Shown here in pieces: positions 1 through 5,183 of a stretch of 7,127 bases of DNA. The stretch is from Paludibacter sp. UBA5753 (GTDB taxonomy: Bacteria; Bacteroidota; Bacteroidia; Bacteroidales; Paludibacteraceae), in assembly GCA_002427615.1 (NCBI GenBank), contig DIFH01000141.1, forward strand, positions 23,719 to 30,845. The letters are read 5' to 3'. A program made the position numbers and the translations under genes. The stretch's first letter is position 1; every line of letters begins with the position of its first letter. The notes below the pieces were generated by a model. It was not told where the DNA came from and made no database searches. It was given only the letters and a program-made list of their open reading frames with translations.

Positions 1-21
1 TACTTTTTCAGCAGACCTTAA

Positions 22-1083
22 TTATTTTTTCAATTTCAGCAGTTTTTCAATCTTGTTTTTCATGCTGGTATTTTCCATAAAGCCTATGAAACTATCGGCT
101 CCGGGGCCAAAAGCATAAACAGGAACGGGAATGCCCGTGTGTCCCTTTGTGGTAAAAATGGCTTCGAAAGTTCCTTCTTCGATATTTCCTGTGGGGAAGG
201 TCAGTCCTCCTGTTTCGTGATCGGCAGTAACCACGACCAAGGTATTTCCCTGTTTCTGGGCATAATCGAGCACGCGTCCTAAAGTTTCGTCAAAATCGAG
301 CACTTCGCGTGTCGCTTGTTCGGCATTATTATCATGGCATGCCCAGTCAATTTGGGAACCTTCTATCATTAAAAAAAAGCCCTTTTTATTGTTATCCAGA
401 ATATCAATAGCCGCCATAGTGGCATCGGGCAACATTTTTCCCCGTTCTGGCATACCAGGATTCTGGTCTTCGTAAAGCAAACCTGCAAGTTTTCCTGATT
501 TTGTTGCTTTTACATCATCCAATGTATAAGCAATTTGATAGTTTTTAGCTTTAAGTTCGTTTGTTAAGTTTCTGTCATCTGCTCTTTCTTCGAAATACTT
601 ACGACCACCGCCAATAAAAACATCTATATCGGTTTTCAGATAATCGGTTGCAATTTCTTCGTACATATTCCGGTTTACCTGATGGGCAATATATGAAGCA
701 GGTGTAGCATGAGTTACAGCGCATGCAACAACGATTCCCGTTGACAGGTTATTTTTTTCAGCCAGTTCAAGTATGGATTGCACCGCTACCGAATCGGGAT
801 TCATGCCGATCATACCGTTTTTGGTTTTTACACCACATGCCAGTGCAGTTCCTCCGGCTCCCGAATCGGTGGTAAAATGGCTTGCCGAATAAGTTTTTGA
901 GAAACCAATGTGTTTGCAACGTTCGAGCTGAAGTTTGTTCCCATTGGGAACCATGCCTGCGTATATCTGAGCTAACCCCATGCCATCGCCGATCATGAAA
1001 ATAACGTTTTTGGGTTTGCTTTGGGCATCGATGTTTGAAAAACAAAGAAAGGTAATGAGAAGTAATGAAAATATTTTCTTCAT
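22..1083 (-). CDS. Secreted alkaline phosphatase (PhoA family, compact form)
   Basis: Metal-dependent phosphomonoesterase predicted to release phosphate from organic phosphoesters in the periplasm. Residues 1-20 form a Sec signal peptide (MKK, hydrophobic stretch, likely cleavage after IDA-20). The full catalytic set of the family is visible: metal ligand D33 in IGDGMG, nucleophile S74 in TTDSGAGGTA, H125 and T127 in THATPA, E241, D246 and H250 in EGSQIDWACH, D288-H289 in ADHETGG, and H315 in KGHTG. H125 and W247 replace the Asp153 and Lys328 of the E. coli enzyme. At 353 residues it is much shorter than E. coli PhoA (about 470), so surface insertions are missing. The start is fixed by the signal peptide; there is no Shine-Dalgarno sequence. 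It lies 23 bp after the merR-like gene on the same strand, so co-transcription is likely. No PHO box was recognised. The family call is very secure; the natural substrate is unknown. Confidence 0.96.
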   Translation of the reverse strand: MKKIFSLLLITFLCFSNIDAQSKPKNVIFMIGDGMGLAQIYAGMVPNGNKLQLERCKHIGFSKTYSASHFTTDSGAGGTALACGVKTKNGMIGMNPDSVAVQSILELAEKNNLSTGIVVACAVTHATPASYIAHQVNRNMYEEIATDYLKTDIDVFIGGGRKYFEERADDRNLTNELKAKNYQIAYTLDDVKATKSGKLAGLLYEDQNPGMPERGKMLPDATMAAIDILDNNKKGFFLMIEGSQIDWACHDNNAEQATREVLDFDETLGRVLDYAQKQGNTLVVVTADHETGGLTFPTGNIEEGTFEAIFTTKGHTGIPVPVYAFGPGADSFIGFMENTSMKNKIEKLLKLKK

Positions 1084-1106
1084 GATAAAAAAAAAAGTTA
1101 AATTTA

Positions 1107-1421
1107 TTACAATGCATTCGAAATGCCTTTTAATTCCTGGCGGATATTTTTTAAACGTTCAACGAGCTCTTGTTGTTTTTCTACAAGGTCCATTTTTTGG
1201 CTCATTTTACGTTTAGCGCCCTCCAAAGTTAGCTTTTGTTCATCAACCAAAAAAATAATTTGCTTAATTGTAACAATATCTTCATTTGTATAAAACCGTG
1301 TTCCCTTCTCATTTCGTCTGGGTTTCAGCTGTTTGAACTCTTTTTCCCAGAATCGGAGATTCGATTGGTTTATATTGAACATCGAAGCCACTTCAGATAT
1401 TGAATAATACAACTTTTCCAT
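1107..1421 (-). CDS. MerR-family helix-turn-helix transcriptional regulator
   Basis: Small (104 residues) DNA-binding protein, predicted cytoplasmic. The MerR-type winged helix occupies about residues 5-70: helix-turn-helix from I8-S9-E10-V11 through N18-Q19-S20-N21-L22-R23-F24-W25-E26-K27-E28-F29, then the wing around P34-R35-R36-N37 to G40-T41-R42-F43-Y44. Residues 72-102 are charged and heptad-like (VEKQQELVERLKNI), which fits the antiparallel coiled-coil dimerisation helix of the family. There is no C-terminal effector domain and no cysteine, so metal sensing of the classical MerR type is unlikely. Bacteroidota genomes commonly carry such short MerR-like proteins of unknown target. The gene sits 23 bp upstream of the alkaline phosphatase and 133 bp downstream of the SpmA-SpmB fusion, all on the same strand. 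A weak -7-like match (TATATTTT, 1467-1474) precedes it, but no properly spaced -33 was found. Confidence 0.93.
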   Translation of the reverse strand: MEKLYYSISEVASMFNINQSNLRFWEKEFKQLKPRRNEKGTRFYTNEDIVTIKQIIFLVDEQKLTLEGAKRKMSQKMDLVEKQQELVERLKNIRQELKGISNAL

Positions 1422-1554
1422 ATTTGAGCGAATTAATCTGATTATTTTTAATTTAGTGTTTCGGGGAAAATATACCGTACATGATGCCCTAATTTATTTA
1501 CAAATAATCCGGCAAATCATAAAACAAACAAGTAACTGCTGTTGTTTTTGGAAC

Positions 1555-2787
1555 TCAATGAAAAAACAAGTAACCCAGCAAAATAGCAGCCGTTATTCCC
1601 ACGAAGTCGGCGATTAATCCGCAAGTGAGAGCATAACGGGTATTTTTTATTCCGACTGAACCGAAGTAAACGGCAAGAATATAAAATGTTGTGTCGGTTG
1701 ACCCTTGTATTATGCACGAAAGCCGGCCAACAAACGAATCGGCGCCGTTCAGCGTCATGGCATCAACCATCATGCCGCGCGCGCCGCTCCCGCTCAAAGG
1801 TTTCATTAAGGCGGTGGGTAATGCTCCGACAAAATCGGTGTTCAGTCCGATTAGGGCTACGAACCACGTAATGCCATCGGTAAGCATGGTCATGGCGCCC
1901 GAAGCACGAAAAATACCAATAGCAACTAAAATGGCTATTAAGTAAGGAATGATGCCCACTGCCACCTGAAAACCTTCTTTTGCGCCTTCGATAAACGATT
2001 CGTAAACATTTACTTTTTTGATAATTGCCATTGATATAAATGAAATAATAATTCCAAATAATAAGAAGTTGGCTGTAAGCGATGAATATTGTGCAATCTG
2101 GTCTTTGGACAGTTGGCTGAGTAAATAGATAACCCCGGCAATGAAAATCACAAGCCCTGAAATTGTTCCCATGATTGTTTTATCCCAAAGATTGATTTTC
2201 TGATAAATGGCAACAGTAATCAAGCCTGTCAACGCAGCAATAAAAGTAGCAATCAGGATGGGCAGAAAAACATCGGCAGGGTTTGCCGCTCCTAATTGCG
2301 CCCTGTAAACCATTATGCTGATGGGAATTAAACAGAGGCCGGCTGTGTTTAAAACCAGAAACATAATCATGGGATTCGACGCCGTCTCCTTATCGGGGTT
2401 GATTTCCTGTAATTCTTTCATGGCTTTCAGTCCCATGGGGGTTGCCGCATTATCAAGGCCCAGCATATTGGCTGAAACATTCATGAAGATACTGCCGAGT
2501 GCAGGATGATTCTTGGGTATATCCGGCAGAATTTTTGAGAAAAAAGGAGCCACAATGCGGGCAAATATTTGAATTACGCCGCCTTTTTCGCCTATTTTCA
2601 TAATTCCTAACCATAAGGAAAGCACTCCTGTTAATCCGAGTGAAATTTCGAATCCGGTTTTAGCAGAACCGAAAGCAGCTTGAATTATATCCGTAAATAT
2701 TTGGGTATTTCCGTTGAATATCAGTTGAAAACAAGCAATAACAAATGCTACCAGTATAAATCCGATCCAAATATAGTTTAGAATCAT
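1555..2787 (-). CDS. SpmA-SpmB fusion, nucleoside-recognition (Gate) domain membrane protein
   Basis: Polytopic inner-membrane protein of 410 residues with roughly ten hydrophobic segments. The N-terminal half (about 1-195) resembles SpmA, with the hallmark stretch around N103-V-S-A-N-M-L-G-L-D-N-A-A-T-P117 followed by GLKAMKELQ. The C-terminal half (about 236-410) resembles SpmB, with EGFQVAVGIIPYLIAILVA (271-289), PTALMKPLSGSGARGM (324-339) and GSTDTTFYILAVYFGS (362-377). In Bacillus these are two separate proteins of about 180-200 residues each, encoded next to dacB and required for normal spore core dehydration. Both carry the Gate domain also found in nucleoside transporters. The fused form in a presumably non-sporulating bacterium has no established role; transport of a small solute or an envelope function is possible. 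Its start at 2787 lies about 35 bp after a -7 promoter element, and no Shine-Dalgarno sequence is seen. The family call is secure; the function is unknown. Confidence 0.93.
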   Translation of the reverse strand: MILNYIWIGFILVAFVIACFQLIFNGNTQIFTDIIQAAFGSAKTGFEISLGLTGVLSLWLGIMKIGEKGGVIQIFARIVAPFFSKILPDIPKNHPALGSIFMNVSANMLGLDNAATPMGLKAMKELQEINPDKETASNPMIMFLVLNTAGLCLIPISIMVYRAQLGAANPADVFLPILIATFIAALTGLITVAIYQKINLWDKTIMGTISGLVIFIAGVIYLLSQLSKDQIAQYSSLTANFLLFGIIISFISMAIIKKVNVYESFIEGAKEGFQVAVGIIPYLIAILVAIGIFRASGAMTMLTDGITWFVALIGLNTDFVGALPTALMKPLSGSGARGMMVDAMTLNGADSFVGRLSCIIQGSTDTTFYILAVYFGSVGIKNTRYALTCGLIADFVGITAAILLGYLFFH

Positions 2788-2826
2788 TCGCCGAGCTTTT
2801 TAAAATTTAGTTCTTTCTTTAAATTG

Positions 2827-2834
2827 CAAAAATA
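2827..2834 (-). promoter_or_regulatory. Putative promoter (-7 element) of the spmAB fusion gene
   Basis: On the minus strand this reads TATTTTTG, an exact match to the Bacteroidota -7 consensus TAnnTTTG. It lies 40 bp upstream of the start codon at 2787, so the leader would be about 30 nt. The only nearby TTTG (2848-2851) is 13 bp away, shorter than the usual 19 or so, so the -33 box is unresolved. The surrounding sequence is very AT-rich, which raises the chance of a fortuitous match. Confidence 0.4.
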
Positions 2835-2897
2835 CATTATTTTTTTACAAATACATTTTTATTTATACGGAATAATTCAATTTTAAATTATAGTTAA

Positions 2898-2919
2898 AAT
2901 CAGTAAGTCGTTGCTGATT
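2898..2919. repeat. Small inverted repeat downstream of the kinase terminator
   Basis: AATCAG (2898-2903) and CTGATT (2914-2919) are perfect inverted arms. On the plus strand the pairing continues inward through a wobble and two A-T pairs to a GTCG loop. On the minus strand the outer arm runs into a short T tract (2899-2896), so it could act as a weak backup terminator behind the strong one at 2964-3005. It may equally be a chance palindrome in AT-rich sequence. Confidence 0.3.
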
Positions 2920-2963
2920 AATTATAACCGGTTTAATTGTATCAATAATAATTGTTGAAGGAT

Positions 2964-3005
2964 AAAAAATAGTCCTGAAAAGCTATTGCTGTTTTTCAGG
3001 ACTAT
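2964..3005 (-). terminator. Intrinsic terminator of the PPi-phosphofructokinase gene
   Basis: The arms 2969-2981 and 2993-3005 (core AGTCCTGAAAA / TTTTCAGGACT) are perfect 13-bp inverted repeats around an 11-nt loop, which itself contains an AGC/GCT pair. On the minus strand the stem is followed at once by six T (2969-2964; the first pairs with the stem base). It starts 20 bp after the kinase stop codon, so it separates the kinase from spmAB transcriptionally. Confidence 0.92.
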
Positions 3006-3024
3006 ACATCAGAATTAGAGGTGT

Positions 3025-4677
3025 TTATTCTTTTTCTAATTGTAAAGTTTTGGTTGGTAAGTCACAAACTTCGGTTGGTCCATAATATTGGATTGGACCC
3101 GGATACACGTAACTTGCTTTTTCGTCGGCCCAGTCTTCGCGGTGGGCTGCAAAATATTTAAACGGAGCTCCATCTAAACGTACCAGCGCTTTTTGAATAA
3201 CGGGTTTCATTTTACCGTGACGTTTTTCCATGTTCATCATCATGGTGATGGGCACGCCGCCTGCAATCCATTCGGTAGCAGGAGCTGTCAGATTACGAAC
3301 CGACGCCATATAACCGGTTTTACCTTCCGAAATTAATAAAGAAGCTGTGTAGCCCAATGAATAAGTGTAATCTGCATCGAAGTTTGAAGGAATGGCACAA
3401 CGTCCTTCGTAGCCGAAGAAGTGATTGATTGCCGAGAATTTGCCTTTGTATTTTCCTTCGGCTTTCAGTTGTGCAAGTCGTTTGGCAACCATTTCGATCA
3501 GCAGTTTTTCTGTTTCGATCAACGAAACTTGCACATTGCCGTGCGGGTCGCGATCCAAAGTCAACTGGCGTGCAATTCCTTTGGGCAGATCACGGTAAAC
3601 CTGGCTGCTTTCAGGAGTCAATAATCCTTTTACGTATTGACGTTTTTCATCATCGGTTTCCAGCGCGTTGAAATCTTCGTTATGAGTCAGTAAATCGTTC
3701 AGTTCCGCAATCAGTTTTTTCATGGCAGGAATAAATTCAATCAATCCTTCAGGAATTAAAATTGTTCCGAAATTCAATCCGTGACTTGCCCGATGAACAA
3801 TCACGTTTACTATATCTTCAACTATATCTCTTAAAGTGAGATTTTTAGCTTCTACTTCTTCCGAGACAATGCAAATGTTGGGTTGGCTTTGCAAAGCACA
3901 TTCGAGGGTGATGTGCGAAGCTGAACGACCCATTAGACGAATGAAGTGCCAGTATTTTTTAGCTGAATTGGCATCGCGTTGGATATTTCCGATTAATTCC
4001 GAATACACTTTACAAGCCGTATCGAAACCGAAAGAAGTTTCAATCATTTCGTTTTTCAGGTCGCCATCAATGGTTTTCGGACAGCCGATAACCTGAATAC
4101 CTGTTTTTTTCTGCGAGTAATACTCGGCTAACACACAAGCATTCGTATTTGAATCATCTCCGCCAATAATCACGATTGCATTAATTCCCAATTGTTTGCA
4201 AATTTCAGCGCCTTTTTCATATTGTTCTTCTTCTTCAAGTTTTGTACGTCCCGAGCCGATAATGTCGAAACCTCCGGTATTGCGATACTCATCAACAATT
4301 TCTTTGGTCAGTTCAATGTATTGATGATCAACTAATCCGCTCGGTCCGCCTAAAAATCCGTACAATTTATTGTTCGGGTTCAAGGCTTTCAAACCATCGA
4401 AAAGTCCTGAAATTACATTATGTCCGCCGGGGGCTTGCCCTCCGGAAAGGATAACCCCTACGCCAACTATTGGGTTTTCTTTTTTCTCGCCGGTTTCGAA
4501 AGTAATCAAAGGCATTCCGTAAGAGTTTGGAAAAAGTTTTTTGATGTCGGTCTGATCAGCTACCGATTCAGTATTAGCGCCTTCTTTCAATACAACATTG
4601 CCTTTCAGCGCAGCAGGCAGTTTAGGTTGGTAGGCTGCACGCGCAATTTGCAATGGACTTTTGGTCATTGGTTTCAT
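3025..4677 (-). CDS. pfp: Pyrophosphate-dependent 6-phosphofructokinase (long form)
   Basis: Cytoplasmic enzyme that reversibly phosphorylates fructose 6-phosphate to fructose 1,6-bisphosphate using pyrophosphate, a glycolytic and gluconeogenic step. The 550-residue length matches the long bacterial and plant-type PPi-PFK clade. Motifs in order: GGQAPGGHN (79-87), GGDDSNTNA (172-180), PKTIDGDLKN (200-209) with catalytic base D204, MGRSASH (249-255) for substrate binding, PEG (309-311), and GYEGRC (422-427). The second Asp in GGDDS (D175) and K201 in PKTIDGD are the residues that distinguish PPi-users from ATP-users, which carry GGDGS and PGTIDND. The start at 4677 gives a short tail; M4 (ATG at 4666-4668) is a possible alternative start. 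It is monocistronic, with its own promoter (4740-4770) and terminator (2964-3005), and is divergent from the helicase gene. No truncation or missing active-site residue is seen. Confidence 0.97.
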   Translation of the reverse strand: MKPMTKSPLQIARAAYQPKLPAALKGNVVLKEGANTESVADQTDIKKLFPNSYGMPLITFETGEKKENPIVGVGVILSGGQAPGGHNVISGLFDGLKALNPNNKLYGFLGGPSGLVDHQYIELTKEIVDEYRNTGGFDIIGSGRTKLEEEEQYEKGAEICKQLGINAIVIIGGDDSNTNACVLAEYYSQKKTGIQVIGCPKTIDGDLKNEMIETSFGFDTACKVYSELIGNIQRDANSAKKYWHFIRLMGRSASHITLECALQSQPNICIVSEEVEAKNLTLRDIVEDIVNVIVHRASHGLNFGTILIPEGLIEFIPAMKKLIAELNDLLTHNEDFNALETDDEKRQYVKGLLTPESSQVYRDLPKGIARQLTLDRDPHGNVQVSLIETEKLLIEMVAKRLAQLKAEGKYKGKFSAINHFFGYEGRCAIPSNFDADYTYSLGYTASLLISEGKTGYMASVRNLTAPATEWIAGGVPITMMMNMEKRHGKMKPVIQKALVRLDGAPFKYFAAHREDWADEKASYVYPGPIQYYGPTEVCDLPTKTLQLEKE

Positions 4678-4739
4678 GATGATTTTATTTTTTATAATAG
4701 TTTGATATACAACTGTATGATTTACTTAAAAATCGAATG

Positions 4740-4770
4740 CAAAATTAATGAAATAATTCAATAATACAAG
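4740..4770 (-). promoter_or_regulatory. Putative promoter of pfp
   Basis: On the minus strand the -7 element is TAATTTTG (4740-4747), an exact TAnnTTTG match. It is preceded after exactly 19 bp by CTTG (4767-4770), three of four matches to the -33 TTTG. This spacing is the one expected for the Bacteroidota primary sigma factor. Transcription would start near 4733, giving a leader of about 55 nt that is AT-rich and has no Shine-Dalgarno sequence. Confidence 0.6.
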
Positions 4771-4999
4771 CAATTTGTTATTTCTGTAAACGATTTTTCA
4801 TGTTTCAAAACCAACCAATCCCAGGAAAATAAAGTTAATATAATTACTCATATCCGCAAGTCAATCGTATGACTCCTTGAAATCCTGCAATTTGCTAAAA
4901 TAGAGCCAAATTAAGTCATCTATTTGATACTTGGCTTTTAATTATGTATTTATGATAATCAACTTTTTGACGGGGTAAAATATATTTATTGATGAAGTG
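4771..4999. other. Non-coding spacer between divergent pfp and helicase promoters
   Basis: AT-rich sequence with no supportable gene on either strand. The only structure noticed is an interrupted inverted repeat at 4904-4936: AGCC/GGCT outside, AAGT/ACTT and ATC/GAT inside, with small bulges and a TATTT loop, followed on the plus strand by four T. It could be a regulator-binding or weak terminator-like element, or chance. No tRNA, riboswitch or direct repeat was recognised. Confidence 0.5.
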
Positions 5000-5029
5000 T
5001 TCGATTCTCAATAAATTTGACTACCTTTG
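5000..5029 (+). promoter_or_regulatory. Promoter of the DEAD-box helicase gene
   Basis: The -7 element TACCTTTG (5022-5029), followed by CACCC, is a typical strong Bacteroidota promoter sequence. An 18-bp spacer separates it from TTCG (5000-5003), a one-mismatch -33 box. A second overlapping match, TAAATTTG (5012-5019), lies 10 bp upstream and could serve as an alternative -7. Transcription should begin near 5035, which leaves a leader of about 145 nt, long for this kind of gene. Confidence 0.75.
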
Positions 5030-5034
5030 CACCC

Positions 5035-5179
5035 GAATTTAAACAACTATGCGTTGTGAGTAAATGTCCAAATTTCACTGCTTTATAATGAGCAGTCCGC
5101 TAATCTGAGGGTACACGTTTGTGAAACGAATGAAAAAATCGCCGGATGACTACTCGAAACGTGTACTAAAAACAACAAA
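5035..5179 (+). promoter_or_regulatory. Long structured 5' leader of the helicase mRNA
   Basis: Three inverted repeats are present. Hairpin A pairs ACAAC (5043-5047) with GTTGT (5053-5057). Hairpin B pairs ACTGCT (5077-5082) with AGCAGT (5091-5096) around an 8-nt loop. Hairpin C pairs GTACACGTTT (5111-5120) perfectly with AAACGTGTAC (5157-5166), enclosing 36 nt and ending 13 nt before the helicase start. Part of the 5' arm of C (CGTTT, 5116-5120) can instead pair with AAACG (5124-5128) across a 3-nt loop, so two exclusive folds exist. No Shine-Dalgarno sequence precedes the ATG; the last 13 nt are A-rich and should stay single-stranded. Leader-based control of the helicase is inferred; DEAD-box helicase mRNAs with long leaders are known in other bacteria (E. 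coli deaD). The leader matches no riboswitch class that I recognise. Confidence 0.5.
5064..5108 (+). CDS. Possible 14-codon leader ORF in the helicase 5' leader
   Basis: An ATG at 5064 opens a 14-codon frame (MSKFHCFIMSSPLI) ending in TGA at 5106-5108. It starts directly after the TAA of a four-codon frame (ATG at 5049, stop 5061-5063), so the two abut. It spans hairpin B. There is no Shine-Dalgarno sequence, which is normal in this group and gives no support either way. Frames this short arise easily by chance, so translation is unproven. Confidence 0.15.
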   Translation: MSKFHCFIMSSPLI

Positions 5180-5183
5180 ATGA
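5130..5183 (+). CDS. Possible 17-codon leader ORF overlapping the helicase start (ATGA)
   Basis: A 17-codon frame begins at ATG 5130 and encodes a lysine-rich peptide (MKKSPDDYSKRVLKTTK). Its TGA (5181-5183) overlaps the helicase ATG (5180-5182) as ATGA, the usual geometry of translational coupling. An in-frame GTG at 5121 lies 10 nt after GAGGG (5107-5111, counting 5111 as its last G), which could act as a ribosome site. Ribosomes translating this frame would melt the 3' arm of hairpin C (5157-5166). There is no homology evidence, and the frame is short enough to be coincidental. Confidence 0.25.
   Translation: MKKSPDDYSKRVLKTTK

Noticed and set aside
1467..1504. A possible promoter for the merR-phosphatase unit (TATATTTT with TTTG upstream)
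   Set aside because: The -7 has one mismatch at the key G and the nearest TTTG is 26 bp away, well outside normal spacing.
1500..1554. A possible terminator after the spmAB stop codon (AACAA/TTGTT arms on the minus strand)
   Set aside because: The stem is only five or six AT-rich pairs with a bulge or large loop and a broken T tract, too weak to call; read-through into merR remains possible.
1691..1945. An 84-codon plus-strand open frame within the SpmA-SpmB gene
   Set aside because: It is antisense to the conserved SpmB motifs and has no domain or start-site support.
4420..4764. A 114-codon open frame on the plus strand, antisense to the start of pfp
   Set aside because: It is the complement of a strongly conserved coding region, runs through the pfp leader and promoter, and its translation shows no recognisable domain.
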